Shown here: positions 39,638-54,700 of the stretch, piece after piece
Layout of the letters: the number at the start of each line of letters is the position of its first letter
Numbering within the stretch: position 1 is the stretch's first letter
Assembly (NCBI RefSeq): GCF_007655135.1
Contig: NC_045127.1
Span: forward strand, 19,138,199 to 19,202,198
Source: Punica granatum
Taxonomy: Eukaryota > Streptophyta > Magnoliopsida > Myrtales > Lythraceae
DNA: 64,000 bases
Direction: 5' to 3'
The notes under the pieces: model-generated
The model's database searches: none
Seen by the model: the letters and a program-made list of their open reading frames with translations, nothing else
What the model was told of the DNA's origin: nothing
Made by a program: the position numbers and the translations under genes

Positions 39638-42600
39638 TGATCAATAGATTGAGAATATTATTATCTTAATTTGTTAATACAATTAATTTAGACATAAATA
39701 ATTTTAGAATTATATATGACTTGCAATTTTATTTCGAGTCAAGAGTCTAAAGTTTCCAATTTTGGAATAATTACTTATTTTGTTTTTGGAAGTTACATGG
39801 TAACGGCCTAGATTCTAATTTCCTATTTTAGTTTCTTCATTTTTTTAGGCCTATATATAGTCCATGAAGTTACATGGTAACGGCCTAGATTCTAATTTCC
39901 TATTTCAGTTTCTTCATTTTTTTAGGCCTATATATAGTCCATCTCAATGTACAAGAAGGGGGAACTAGATATTTCAGAAACAACTATTGATGAATGATAC
40001 TTTGAGTTTACTATAACTCTTTGTTTTCGGCATATCGTTAGGGTTTAGCCGTGTTCTATTCCCTTCGAGTCTAAATTCAGATTTAGGCGCTAGAAATCGT
40101 GATTCGCGTTGCGTCAATGAGGCGGAGATTTTCCGCTCAAATCTGTATCAACAAGCCTATGCCCAAAGAAGCATATCTTGGAATATTAAGGAAATATTCT
40201 CGTGATATGGATGGGGAAGATGAGATGTCTTGATCCATAGACTGAGAATATTATTATCTTAATTTGGTAATATATTTAATTTAGACATAAATATTTTAGA
40301 ATTATATATGACTAGCAATTTTATTTCGAGTCAAGAGTCTAAAGTTTCCAATTTTGAATAATTACTATTTTTTTTTTAGGAAGTTACATGGTAACGGCCT
40401 AGATTCTAATTTCCTATTTTAGTTCTTCATTTTCTTAGGCCTATATATAGTCCATCTCAATGTACAAGAAGGGAACTAGATATTTCAGAAACAACTATTG
40501 ATGAATGATACTTTGAGTTTTGCTATACTTTTGTTTTCGGCATATCGTTAGGGTTTAGCCGTGTTCTATTCCCTTCGAGTCTAAATTCAGATTTAGGCGC
40601 TAGAAATCGTGATCCGCGTTGCGTCAATGAGGCGGAGGATTTTCAAGTCAAATCTGTATCAACAAGCCCATGCCCAAAGAAGCATATCTTGGATATATTA
40701 AGAAATATTCTCGTGATATGGATGGGGAAGATGAGATGTCTTGATCCATAGACTGAGAATATTATTATCTTAATTTGGTAATATATTTAATTTAGACATA
40801 AAATTTTTAGAATTATATATGACTAGCAATTTTATTTCGAGTCAAGAGTCTAAAGTTTCCAATTTTTGAATAATTACTTATTTTGTTTTAGGAAGTTACA
40901 TGGTAACGGCCTAGATTCTAATTTCCTATTTAGTTTCTTCATTTTCTTAGGCCTATATATAGTCCATCTCAATGTACAAGAAGGGGAACTAGATATTTCA
41001 GAAACAACTATTGATGAATGATACTTTGAGTTTGCTATAACTCTTTGTTTTCGGCATATCGTTAGGGTTTAGCCGTGTTCTATTCCCTTCGAGTCTAAAT
41101 TCAGATTTAGGCGCTAGAAATCGTGATCCGCGTTGCGTCAATGAGGCGGAGGAGGATTTTCAAGTCAAATCTGTATCAACAAGCCCAAGCCCAAAGAAGC
41201 ATATCTTGGATATATTAAGGAAATATTCTCGTGATATGGATGGGGAAGATGAGATGTCTTGATCCATAGACTGAGAATATTATTATTAATTTGGTAATAT
41301 ATTTAATTTAGACATAAATATTTTTAGAATTATATATGACTAGCAATTTTATTTCGAGTCAAGAGTCTAAAGTTTCCAATTTTGGAATAATTACTTATTT
41401 TTGTTTTGGAAGTTACATGGTAACGGCCTAGATTCTAATTTCCTATTTTAGTTTCTTCATTTTCTTAGGCCTATATATAGTCCATCTCAATGTACAAGAA
41501 GAGGGAACTAGATATTTCAGAAACAACTATTGATGAATGATACTTTGAGTTTGCTATAACTCTTTGTTTTCGACATATCGTTAGGGTTTAGCCGTGTTCT
41601 ATTCCCTTCGAGCTAAATTCTGATTTAGGCGCTAGAAATCGTGATTCGCGCTGCTGCGTCAATGAGGCGGAGGATTTTCAAGTCAAATCTGTATCAACAA
41701 GCCCAAGCCCAAAGAAGCATATCTTGGATATATTAAGGAAATATTCTCGTGATATGGATGGGAAGATGAGATGTCTTGATCCATAGACTGAGAATATTAT
41801 TATCTTATTTGGTAATATATTAATTAGACATAAATATTTTTAGAATTATATATACTGACTAGCAATTTTATTTCGAGTCAAGAGTCTAAAGTTTCCAATT
41901 TTGGAATAATTACTTATTTTGTTTTAGGAAGTTACATGTAACGGCCTAGATTCTAATTTCCTATTTAGTTTCTTCATTTTCTTAGGCCTATATATAGTCC
42001 ATCTCAATGTACAAGAAGGGGAACTAGATATTTCAGAAACAACTATTGATGAATGATACTTTGAGTTTGCTATAACTCTTTGTTTTCGGCATATCGTTAG
42101 GGTTTAGCCGTGTTCTATTCCCATCGAGCCTAAATTCTGATTTAGGCGCTAGAAATCGTGATTCGCGCGCTGCGTCAATGAGGCGGAGGATTTTCAAGTC
42201 AAATCTGTATCAACAAGCCCAAGCCCCTAAGAAGCATATCTTGGATATATAAGGAAATATTCTCGTGATATGGATGGGAAGATGAGATGTCTTGATCCAT
42301 AGACTGAGAATATTATTATCTTAATTTGTAATATATTAATTTAGACATAAATATTTTTAGAATTATATATGACTAGCAATTTTATTTCGAGTCAAGAGTC
42401 TAAAGTTTCCAATTTTGAATAATTACTTATTTTGTTTTTGGAAGTTACATTGTAACGGCCTAGATTCTAATTTTCTATTTTAGTTTCTTCATTTTCTTAG
42501 GCCTATATATAGTCCATCTCAATGTAAAAGAAGGGAGAACTAGATATTTCAGAAACAACTATTGATGAATGATACTTTGAGTTTGCTATAACTCTTTGTT

Positions 42601-45600
42601 TTCGGCATATCGTTAGGGTTTAGCCGTGTTCTATTCCCTTCGAGTCTAAATTCATTTAGGCGCTAGAAATCGTGATCCGCGCTGCGTCAATGAGGCGGAG
42701 GATTTTCAAGTCAAATCTGTATCAACAAGCCCAAAAGAAGCATATCTTGGATATATTAAGGAAATATTCTCGTGATATGGATGGGGAAGATGAGATGTCT
42801 TGATCCATAGACTGAGAATATTATTATCTTAATTTGGTAATATATTTAATTTAGACATAAATATTTTAGAATTATATATGACTAGCAATTTTATTCCGAG
42901 TCAAGAGTCCAAAGTTTCCAATTTTGGAATAATTACGTATTTTGTTTTAGGAAGTTGCATGGTAACGACCTAGATTCTAATTTTCTATTTTAGTTTCTTC
43001 ATTTTCTTAGGCCTATATATAATCCATCTCAATGTACAAGAAGAGGGAACTAGATATTTCAGAAACAACTATTGATGAATGATACTTTGAGTTTATTATA
43101 ACTCTTTGTTTTCGGCATATCGTAAGGGTTTAGCCGTGTTCTATTCCCTTCGAGTCTAAATTCATATTTAGGCGCTAGAAATCGTGATCCGCGTGCGTCA
43201 ATGAGGCGGAGGATTTTCAAGTCAAATCTGTATCAACAAGCCCAAGCCCAAAGAAGCATATCTTGGATATATTAAGGAAATATTCTCGTGATATGGATGG
43301 GGAAGATGAGATGTCTTGATCCATAGACTGAGAATATTATTATCTTAATTTGTAATATATTTAATTTAGACATAAATTTTTAGAATTATATATGACTAGC
43401 AATTTTATTTCGAGTCAAGAGTCTAAAGTTTCCAATTTTGGAATAATTACTTATTTTGTTTTAGGAAGTTACATGGTAACGGCCTAGATTCTAATTTCCT
43501 ATTTAGTTTCTTCATTTTCTTAGGCCTATATATAGTCCATCTCAATGTACAAGAAGAGGGAACTAGATATTTCAGAAACAACTATTGATGAATGATACTT
43601 TGAGTTTGCTATAACTCTTTGTTTTCGACATATCGTTAGGGTTTAGCCGTGTTCTATTCCCTTCGAGCCTAAATTCTGATTTAGGCGCTAGTAGAAATCG
43701 TGATCCGCGCTGCGTCAATGAGGCGGAGGATTTTCAAGTCAAATCTGTATCAACAAGCCCAAGCCCTAAGAAGCATATCTTGGATATATTAAGGAAATAT
43801 TCTCGTGATATGGATGGGGAAGATGAGATGTCTTCTTGATCAATAGACTGAGAATATTATTATCTTAATTTGGTAATATATTTAATTTAGACATAAATAT
43901 TTTAGAATTATATATGACTAGCAATTTTATTTCGAGTCAAGAGTCTAAAGTTTCCAATTTTGAATAATTACTTATTTTGTTTTTAGGAAGTTACATGGTA
44001 ACGGCCTAGATTCTAATTTCCTATTTTAGTTTCTTCATTTTTTTAGGCCTATATATAGTCCATCTCAATGTACAAGAAGAGGGAACTAGATATTTCAGAA
44101 ACAACTATTGATGAATGATACTTTGAGTTTGCTATAACTCTTTGTTTTCGGCATATCGTTAGGGTTTAGCCGTGTTCTATTCCCTTCGAGCTAAATTCTG
44201 TTAGGCGCTAGAAATCGTGATTCGCGTGCGTCAATGAGGCGGAGGATTTTCAAGTCAAATCTGTATCAACAAGCCCAAGCCCCTAAGAAGCATATCTTGG
44301 ATATATTAAGGAAATATTCTCGTGATATGGATGGGGAAGATGAGATGTCTTGATCCATAGACTGAGAATATTATTATCTTAATTTGGTAATATATTTAAT
44401 TTAGACATAAATATTTTAGAATTATATATGACTAGCAATTTTATTTCGAGTCAAGAGTCTAAAGTTTCCAATTTTGAATAATTACTTATTTTGTTTTGGA
44501 AGTTACATGGTAACGGCCTAGATTCTAATTTCCTATTTTAGTTTCTTCATTTTCTTAGGCCTATATATAGTCCATCTCAATGTACAAGAAGGGGGAACTA
44601 GATATTTCAGAAACAACTATTGATGAATGATACTTTGAGTTTACTATAACTCTTTGTTTTCGGCATATCGTTAGGGTTTAGCCGTGTTCTATTCCCTTCG
44701 AGTCTAAATTCATATTTAGGCGCTAGAAATCGTGATCCGCGCTGCGTCAATGAGGCGGAGGATTTTCCGTCAAATCTGTATCAACAACAACCCAAGAAGC
44801 ATATCTTGGATATATTAAGGAAATATTCTCGTGATATGGATGGGGAAGATGAGATGTCTTGATCCATAGACTGAGAATATTATTATCTTAATTTGTAATA
44901 TATTTAATTTAGACATAAATATTTTTAGAATTATATATGACTAGCAATTTTATTTCGAGTCAAGAGTCTAAAGTTTCCAATTTTGGAATAATTACTTATT
45001 TTGTTTTTTTAGAAGTTACATGGTAACGGCCTAGATTCTAATTTCCTATTTTAGTTTCTTATTTTCTTAGGCCTATATATAGTCCATCTCAATGTACAAG
45101 AAGAGGGAAACTAGATATTTCAGAAACAACTATTGATGAATGATACTTTGAGTTTGTTACAACTCTTTGTTTTCGGCATAACGTTAGTGTTTAGCCGTGT
45201 TCTATTCCCTTCGAGTCTAAATTCAGATTTAGGCGCTAGAAATCGTGATCGCGTTGCGTCAATGAGGCGGAGGATTTTCCGCTCAAATCTGTATCAACAA
45301 GCCCAAGCCCAAAGAAGCATATCTTGGGTATATTAAGGAAATATTCTCGTGATATTGATGGGGAAGATGAGATGTCTTAATCCATAGACTGAGAATATTA
45401 TTATCTTAATTTGGTAAGATATTTAATTTAGACATAAATATTTTTAGAATTATATATGACTAGCAATTTTAGTTCGAGTCAAGAGTCTAAAGTTTCCAAT
45501 TTTGAATAATTACTTATTTTGTTTTAGGAAGTTACATATGGTAACGGCCTAGATTCTAATTTCCTATTTTAGTTTCTTCATTTTCTTAGGCCTATATATA

Positions 45601-47952
45601 GTCCATCTCAATGTACAAGAAGAGGGAACTAGATATTTCAGAAACAACTATTGATGAATGATACTTTGAGTTTGCTATAACTCTTTGTTTTCGGCATATC
45701 GTTAGGTTTAGCCGTGTTCTATTCCCTTCGAGCCTAAATTCTGATTTAGGCGCTAGAAATCGTGATCGCGCTGCTGCGTCAATGAGCGGAGGATTTTCAA
45801 GTCAAATCTGTATCAACAAGCCCAAGCCCAAAGAAGCATATCTTGGATATATTAAGGAAATATTCTCGTGATATGGATGGGGAAGATGAGATGTCTTGAT
45901 CCATAGACTGAGAATATTATTATCTTAATTTGGTAATATATTTAATTTAGACATAAATATTTTTAGAATTATATATGACTAGCAATTTTATTTCGAGTCA
46001 AGAGTCTAAAGTTTCCAATTTTTGAATAATTAATTATTTTTTTTAGGAAGTTACATGGTAACGGCCTAGATTCTAATTTTCTATTTAAGTTTCTTCATTT
46101 TCTTAGGCCTATATATAGCCCATCTCAATGTACAAGAAGAGGGTACTAGATATTTCAGAAACAACTATTGATGAATAATACTTTGAGTTTACTATAACTC
46201 TTTGTTTTCGACATATCGTTAGGGTTTAGCCGTGTTCTATTCCCATCGAGCCTAAATTCTGATTTGGGCGCTAGAAATCGTGATTCACGCTGCTGCGTCA
46301 ATGAGGCGGAGGATTTTCAAGTCAAATCTGTATCAACAAGCCCAAGCCCCTAAGAAGCATATCTTGGATATATTAAGGAAATATTCTCGTGATATGGATG
46401 GGGAAGATGAGATGTCTTGATCCATAGACTGAGAATATTATTATCTTAATTTGGTAATATATTTAATTTAGACATAAATATTTTTAGAATTATATATGAC
46501 TAGCAATTTTATTTCGAGTCAAGAGTCTAAAGTTTCCAATTTTGGAATAATTACTTATTTTGTTTTTGAAGTTACATGGTAACGGCCTAGATTCTAATTT
46601 CCTATTTTAGTTTCTTCATTTTTTAGGCCTATATATAGTCCATCTCAATGTACAAGAAGGGGGAACTAGATATTTCAGAAACAACTATTGATGAATGATA
46701 CTTTGAGTTTACTATAACTCTTTGTTTTCGGCATATCGTTAGGGTTTAGCCGTGTTCTATTCCCTTCGAGTCTAAATTCATATTTAGGCGCTAGAAATCG
46801 TGATCCGCGCTGCGTCAATGAGGCGGAGGATTTTCCGCTCAAATCTGTATCAACAAGCCCCCCAAAGAAGCATATCTTGGATATATTAAGGAAATATTCT
46901 TGTGATATGGATGGGGAAGATGAGATGTCTTGATCCATAGACTGAGAATATTATTATCTTAATTTGGTAATATATTTAATTTAGACATAAATATTTTTAG
47001 AATTATATATGACTAGCAATTTTATTTCGAGTCAAGAGTCTAAAGTTTCCAATTTTGAATAATTACTTATTTTGTTTTAGGAAGTTACATGGTAACGGCC
47101 TAGATTCTAATTTCCTATTTTAGTTTCTTCATTTTCTTAGGCCTATATATAGTCCATCTCAAGAAGAGAGGAACTAGATATTTCAGAAACAACTATTGAT
47201 GAATGAGACTTTGGGTTTACTATAACTCTTTGTTTTCGGCATATCGTTAAGGTTTAGCCGTGTTCTATTCCCTTCGAGTCTAAATTTAGATTTAGGCGCT
47301 TGAAATCGTGATCCGCGCTGCGTCAATGCGGCGGAGGATTTTCAAGTCAAATCTGTATCAACAATCCCAATCCCAAAGAAGCATATCTTGGATATATTAA
47401 GGAAATATTCTCGTGATATGGATGGGGAAGATGAGTTGTCTTGATCCATAGACGGAGAATATTATTATCTTAATTTGGTAATATATTTAATTTGGACATT
47501 AATATTTTTAGAATTATAAATGACTAGCTATTTTATTTCGAGTCAAGAGTCTAAAGTTTCCAATTTTGGAATAATTACTTATTTTGTTTTAGGAAGTGAC
47601 ATGGTAACGGCCTAGATTCTAATTTCCTATTTTAGTTTCTTCGTTTTCTTAGGGCTATATATAGTCCATCTCAATGTACAAGAAGAGAGAACTAGATATT
47701 TCAGAAACAACTATTGATGAATGATACTTTGAGTTTGCTATAACTTTGTTTTCGGCATATCGTTAGGTTTAGCCGTGTTCTATTCCCTTCGAGTCTAAAT
47801 TCAGATTTAGGCGCTAGAAATCGTGATCCGCGCTGCGTCAATGAGGCGGAGGATTTTCAAGTCAAATCTGTATCAACAAGCCCAAGCCCAAAGAAGCATA
47901 TCTTGGATATATTAGGAAATATTCTCGTGATATGGGGGGAAGATGAGATGTC
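39638..47952 (+). repeat. Domain IV: mixed monomers, transition to C type
   Basis: Marks are at 40229, 40740, 41258, 41775, 42291, 42799, 43315, 43835, 44349, 44858, 45377, 45895, 46417, 46929, 47440 and 47952. Left halves increasingly read 'cttcgagtctaaattcag' and right halves 'aagcccaaag'. B-like copies (cccctaag) persist at 42291, 44349 and 46417. The C-domain variant 'agttcgag' shows up once early at 45471, before becoming the rule after 48 kb. No stable higher-order period is visible. Confidence 0.68.
39789..39942 (+). repeat. 77-bp tandem duplication spanning the TATA-like motif
   Basis: The segment from 'gaagttacatgg' to 'tatagtccat' appears twice (39789-39865 and 39866-39942), making this interval 592 bp. 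This is the one monomer I see with two promoter-like stretches in series. The copies differ at 'tattttag' versus 'tatttcag', so either the duplication is not brand new or the second copy came from a different monomer through unequal exchange. Confidence 0.85.
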
Positions 47953-50900
47953 TTGATCCATAGACTGAGAATATTATTATCTTAATTTGGTAATATATTT
48001 AATTTAGACATAAATATTTTTAGAATTATATATGACTAGCAATTTTAGTTCGAGTCAAGAGTCTAAAGTTTCCAATTTTGGAATAATTACTTATTTTGTT
48101 TTAGGAAGTTACATGGTAACGGCCTAGATTCTAATTTCTATTTTAGTTTCTTCGTTTTCTTAGGCCTATATATAGTCCATCTCAATGTACAAGAAGGAGA
48201 AACTATATTTCAGAAACAACTATTGATGAATGATACTTGAGTTTGCTATAACTCTTTGTTTTCGGCATATCGTTAGGTTTAGCCGTGTTCTATTCCCTTC
48301 GAGTCTAAATTCAGATTTAGGCGCTAGAAATCGTGATCCGCGCTGCGTCAATGAGGCGGAGGATTTTCAAGTCAAATCTGTATCAACAAGCCCAAGCCCA
48401 AAGAAGCATATCTTGGATATATTAAGGAAATATTCTCGTGATATGGATGGGGGAAGATGAGATGTCTTGATCCATAGACTGAGAATATTATTATCTTAAT
48501 TTGGTAATATATTTAATTTAGACATAAATATTTTTAGAATTATATATGACTAGCAATTTAGTTCGAGTCAAGAGTCTAAAGTTCCAATTTTGGAATAATT
48601 ACTTATTGTTTTAGAGGAACATGGTAACGGCTTAGATTCTAATTTCCTATTTTAGTTTCTTAGTTTTCTTAGGCTTATATATAGTCCATCTTAATGTACA
48701 ACAAGAGAGAACTAGATATTTCAGAAACAACTATTGATGAATGATACTTTGAGTTTGCTATAACTCTTTGTTTTCGGCATATCGTTAGGGTTTAGCCGTG
48801 TTCTATTCCCTTCGAGTCTAAATTCAGATTTAGGCGCTAGAAATCGTGATCGCGCTGCGTCAATGAGGCGGAGGATTTTCAAGTCAAATCTGTATCAACA
48901 AGCCCAAGCCCAAAGAAGCATATCTTGGATATATTAGGAAATATTCTCGTGATATGGATGGGGAAGATGAGATGTCTTGATCCATAGACTGAGAATATTA
49001 TTATCTTAATTTGGTAATATATTTAATTTAGACATAAATATTTTTAGAATTATATATGACTAGCAATTTTAGTTCGAGTCAAGAGTCTAAAGTTTCCAAT
49101 TTTGGAATAATTACTATTTTGTTTTAGGAAGTTACATTGGTAACGGCCTAGATTCTAATTTCCTATTTTAGTTTCTTAGTTTCTTAGGCCTATATATAGT
49201 CCATCTCAATGTACAAGAAGAGAGAACTAGATATTTCAGAAACAACTATTGATGAATGATACTTTGAGTTTGCTATAACTCTTTGTTTTCGGCATATCGT
49301 TAGGGTTTAGCCGTGTCTATTCCCTTCGAGTCTAAATTCAGATTTAGGCGCTAGAAATCGTGATCCGCGCTGCGTCAATGAGGCGGAGGATTTTCAAGTC
49401 AAATCTGTATCAACAAGCCAAGCCCAAAGAAGCATATCTTGGATATATTAAGGAAATATTCTCGTGATATGGATGGGGAAGATGAGATGTCTTGATCCAT
49501 AGACTGAGAATATTATTATCTAAATTTGGTAATATATTAATTTAGACATAAATATTTTTAGAATTATATATGACTAGCAATTTTAGTTCGAGTCAAGAGT
49601 CTAAAGTTTCAATTTTGGAATAATTACTTATTTTGTTTTAGGAAGTTACATGGTAGTAACGGCCTAGATTCTAATTTCCTATTTTAGTTTCTTCGTTTTC
49701 TTAGGCCATATATAGTCCATCTCAATGTACAAAAAGAGAGAACTAGATATTTCAAAAAAACTATTGATGAATGATACTTTGAGTTTGCTATAACTCTTTG
49801 TTTTCGGCATATCGTTAGGGTTTAGCCGTGTTCTATTCCCTTCGAGTCTAAATTCAGATTTAGGCGCTAGAAATCGTGATCCGCGCTGCGTCAATGAGGC
49901 GGAGGATTTTCAAGTCAAATCTGTATCAACAAGCCCAAGCCCAAAGAAGCATATCTTGGATATATTAGGAAATATTCTCGTGATATGGATGGGGAAGATG
50001 AGATGTCTTGATCCATAGACTGAGAATATTATTATCTTAATTTGGTAATATATTAATTTAGACATAAATATTTTTAGAATTATATATGACTAGCAATTTT
50101 AGTTCGAGTCAAGAGTCTAAAGTTTCCAATTTTGGAATAATTACTTATTTGTTTTAGGAAGTTACATTGTAACGGCTCTAGATTCTAATTTCCTATTTTA
50201 GTTTCTTAGTTTTCTTAGGCCTATATATAGTCCATCTCAATGTACAAGAAGGGAGAACTAGATATTTCAGAAACAACTATTGATGAATGATACTTTGAGT
50301 TTGCTATAACTCTTTGTTTTCGGCATATCGTAGGGTTAGCCGTGTTTTTATTCTATTCCTTCGAGTCTAAATTCAGATTTAGGCGCTAGAAATCGTGATC
50401 CGCGCTGCGTCAATGAGGCGGAGGATTTTCAAGTCAAATCTGTATCAACAAGCCCAAGCCCAAAGAAGCATATCTTGGATATATTAAGGAAATATTCTCG
50501 TGATATGGATGGGGAAGATGAGATGTCTTGATCCATAGACTGAGAATATTATTATCTTAATTTGGTAATATATTTAATTTAGACATAAATATTTTTAGAA
50601 TTATATATGACTAGCAATTTTAGTTCGAGTCAAGAGTCTAAAGTTTCCAATTTTGTAATACTTATTTTGTTTTAGAAAGTTACATGGTAACGGCCTAGAT
50701 TCTAATTTCCTATTTTAGTTTCTTAGTTTTCTAGGCCTATATATAGTCCATCTCAATGTACAAGAAGAGAGAACTAGATATTTCAGAAACAACTATTGAT
50801 GAATGATACTTTGAGTTTGCTATAACTCTTTGTTTTCGGCATATCGTTAGGGTTTAGCCGTGTTCTATTCCCTTCGAGTCTAAATTCAGATTTAGGCGCT

Positions 50901-51634
50901 AGAAATCGTGATCCGCGCTGCGTCAATGAGGCGGAGGTTTTCAAGTCAAATCTGTATCAACAAGCCCAAGCCCAAAGAAGCATATCTTTGGATATATTAA
51001 GGAAATATTCTCGTGATATGGATGGGGAAGATGAGATGTCTTGATCCATAGACTGAGAATATTATTATCTTAATTTGGTAATATATTTAATTTAGACATA
51101 AATATTTTTAGAATTATATATGACTAGCAATTTTAGTTCGAGTCAAGAGTCTAAAGTTTCCAATTTTGGAATAATTACTTATTTTGTTTTAGAAGTTACA
51201 TGGTAACGGCCTAGATTCTAATTTCCTATTTTAGTTTCTTAGTTTTCTTAGGCCTATATATAGTCCATCTCAATGTACAAGAAGAGAGAAATAGATATTT
51301 CAGAAACACTATTGATGAATGATACTTTGAGTTTGCTATAACTCTTGTTTTCGGCATATCGTTAGGGTTTAGCCGTGTTCTATTCCCTTCGAGTCTAAAT
51401 TCAGATTTAGGCGCTAGAAATCGTGATCCGCGCTGCGTCAATGAGGCGGAGGATTTTCAAGTCAAATCTGTATCAACAAGCCCAAGCCCAAAGAAGCATA
51501 TCTTGGATATATTAAGGAAATATTCTCGTGATATGGAAGGGGAAGATGAGATGTCTTGATCCATAGACTGAGAATATTATTATCTTAATTTGGTAATATA
51601 TTTAATTAGACATAAATATTTTTAGAATTATATA

Positions 51635-51758
51635 GCAATGTTATCGAGTAGTTAAATTTAATTCGAGTTAATAGTACTAGAAATTGTAATGAAATGTAAT
51701 TAATTACTAATTATTTGTTTTATTTGATTAAAGATTAAGTTTAATTTTGTAATTAAAG
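51635..51758 (+). repeat. Anomalous AT-rich expansion inside a monomer (~82 bp extra)
   Basis: Between 'agaattata' and 'aagttccaatttt' the normal sequence is replaced by a longer AT-rich stretch, giving an interval of 596 bp. Fragments such as 'aattcgagtt', 'taattactaattattt' and 'gattaaag' look like garbled versions of the normal 'agttcgagtc', 'aattacttatttt' and 'tctaaag'. A diverged internal duplication is possible; a badly resolved consensus is at least as likely. No target-site duplication or inverted ends are visible, so I do not call a transposon. Confidence 0.6.
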
Positions 51759-54700
51759 TTCCAATTTTATAATACTTATTTTGTTTAGGAAGTTACATTG
51801 TACGCCTAGATTCTAATTTCCTATTTAGTTTCTTCGTTTTCTTAGGCCTATATATAGTCCATCTCAATGTACAAGAAGGGAGAACTAGATATTTCAGAAA
51901 CAACTATTGATGAATGATACTTTGAGTTTGCTATAACTCTTTGTTTTCGGCATATCGTTAGGGTTTAGCCGTGTTCTATTCCCTTCGAGTCTAAATTCAG
52001 ATTTAGGCGCTAGAAATCGTGATCCGCGCTGCGTCAATGAGGCGGAGGATTTTCAAGTCAAATCTGTATCAACAAGCCCAAGCCCAAAGAAGCATATCTT
52101 GGATATATTAAGGAAATATTCTCGTGATATGGATGGGGAAGATGAGATGTCTTGATCCATAGACTGAGAATATTATTATCTTAATTTGTAATATATTTAA
52201 TTTAGACATAAATATTTTTAGAATTATATATGACTAGCAATTTTAGTTCGAGTCAAGAGTCTAAAGTTTCCAATTTGGAATAATTACTTATTTGTTTTAG
52301 GAAGTTACATGGTAACGCCTAGATTCTAATTTCCTATTTTAGTTTCTTCGTTTCTTAGGCCTATATATAGTCCATCTCAATGTACAAAAAGGGAGAACTA
52401 GATATTTCAGAAACAACTATTGATGAATGATACTTTGAGTTTGCTATAACTCTTTGTTTTCGGCATATCGTTAGGGTTTAGCCGTGTTCTATTCCCTTCG
52501 AGTCTAAATTCAGATTTAGGCGCTAGAGAAATCGTGATCCGCGCTGCGTCAATGAGGCGGAGGATTTTCAAGTCAAATCTGTATCAACAAGCCCAAGCCA
52601 AAGAAGCATATCTTGGATATATTAAGGAAATATTCTCGTGATATGGATGGGGAAGATGAGATGTCTTGATCCATAGACTGAGAATATTATTATCTTAATT
52701 TGGTAATATATTTAATTTAGACATAAATATTTTTAGAATTATATATGACTAGCAATTTTAGTTCGAGTCAAGAGTCTAAAGTTTCCAATTTTGGAATAAT
52801 TACTTATTTGTTTTAGGAAGTTACATGGTAACGGCTAGATTCTAATTTCCTATTTTAGTTTCTTAGTTTTCTTAGGCCTATATATAGTCCATCTCAATGT
52901 ACAAGAAGAGAGAACTAGATATTTCAGAAACAACTATTGATGAATGATACTTTGAGTTTGCTATAACTCTTTGTTTTATCGGTTTAGCCGTGTTCTATTC
53001 CCTCGAGTCTAAATTCAGATTTAGGCGCTAGAAATCGTGATCCGCGCTGCGTCAATGAGGCGGAGGATTTTCAAGTCAAATCTGTATCAACAAGCCCAAG
53101 CCCAAAGAAGCATATCTTGGATATATTAAGGAAATATTCTCGTGATATGGATGGGGAAGATGAGATGTCTTGATCCATAGACTGAGAATATTATTATCTT
53201 AATTTGTAATATATTTAATTTAGACATAAATATTTTAGAATTATATATGACTAGCAATTTTAGTTCGAGTCAAGAGTCTAAAGTTTCCAATTTTGGAATA
53301 ATTACTTATTTTGTTTTAGAAGTTACATGGTAACGGCCTAGATTCTAATTTCCTATTTTAGTTTCTTAGTTTTCTTAGGCCTATATATAGTCCATCTCAA
53401 TGTACAAGAAGAGAAAACTAGATTTTCAGAAACAACTATTGATGAATGATACTTTGAGTTTGCTATAACTCTTTGTTTTCGGCATATCGTTAGGTTTAGC
53501 CGTGTTCTATTCCCTTCGAGTCTAAATTCAGATTTAGGCGCTAGAAATCGTGATCCGCGCTGCGTCAATGAGGCGGAGGATTTTCAAGTCAAATCTGTAT
53601 CAACAAGCCCAAGCCCAAAGAAGCATATCTTGGATATATTAAGGAAATATTCTCGTGATATGGATGGGGAAGATGAGATGTCTTGATCCATAGACTGAGA
53701 ATATTATTATCTTAATTTGGTAATATATTTAATTTAGACATAAATATTTTTAGAATTATATATGACTAGCAATTTTAGTTCGAGTCAAGAGTCTAAAGTT
53801 TCCAATTTTGGAATAATTACTTATTTTGTTTTAGGAAGTTACATGTAACGGCCTAGATTCTAATTTCCTATTTAGTTTCTTCGTTTTCTTAGGCCTATAT
53901 ATAGTCCATCTCAATGTACAAGAAGAGAGAAACTAGATATTTCAGAAACAACTATTGATGAATGATACTTTGAGTTTGCTAAACTCTTTGTTTTCGGCAT
54001 ATCGTTAGGGTTTAGCCGTGTTCTATTCCCTTCGAGTCTAAATTCAGATTTAGGCGCTAGAAATCGTGATCCGCGCTGCGTCAATGGCGGAGGATTTTCA
54101 AGTCAAATCTGTATCAACAAGCCAAGCCCAAAGAAGCATATCTTGGATATATTAAGGAATATTCTCGTGATATGGATGGGGAAGATGAGATGTCTTGATC
54201 CATAGACTGAGAATATTATTATCTTAATTTGGTAATATATTTAATTTAGACATAAATATTTTAGAATTATATATGACTAGCAATTTAGTTCGAGTCAAGA
54301 GTCTAAAGTTTCCAATTTGGAATAATACTTATTTTGTTTTAGGAAGTTACATGGTAACGGCCTAGATTCTAATTTCCTATTTTAGTTTCTTAGTTTTCTT
54401 AGGCCTATATATAGTCCATCTCAATGTACAAGAAGGAGAACTAGATATTTCAGAAACAACTATTGATGAATGATACTTTGAGTTTGCTATAACTCTTTGT
54501 TTTCGGCATATCGTTAGGTTTAGCCGTGTTCTATTCCCTTCGAGTCTAAATTCAGATTTAGGCGCTAGAAATCGTGATCCGCGCTGCGTCAATGAGGCGG
54601 AGGATTTTCAAGTCAAATCTGTATCAACAAGCCCAAGCCCAAAGAAGCATATCTTGGATATATTAAGGAAATATTCTCGTGATATGGATGGGGAAGATGA

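Noticed and set aside
51635..51758. MITE or other small insertion
   Set aside because: No inverted ends or flanking duplication; the segment looks like scrambled local satellite sequence.
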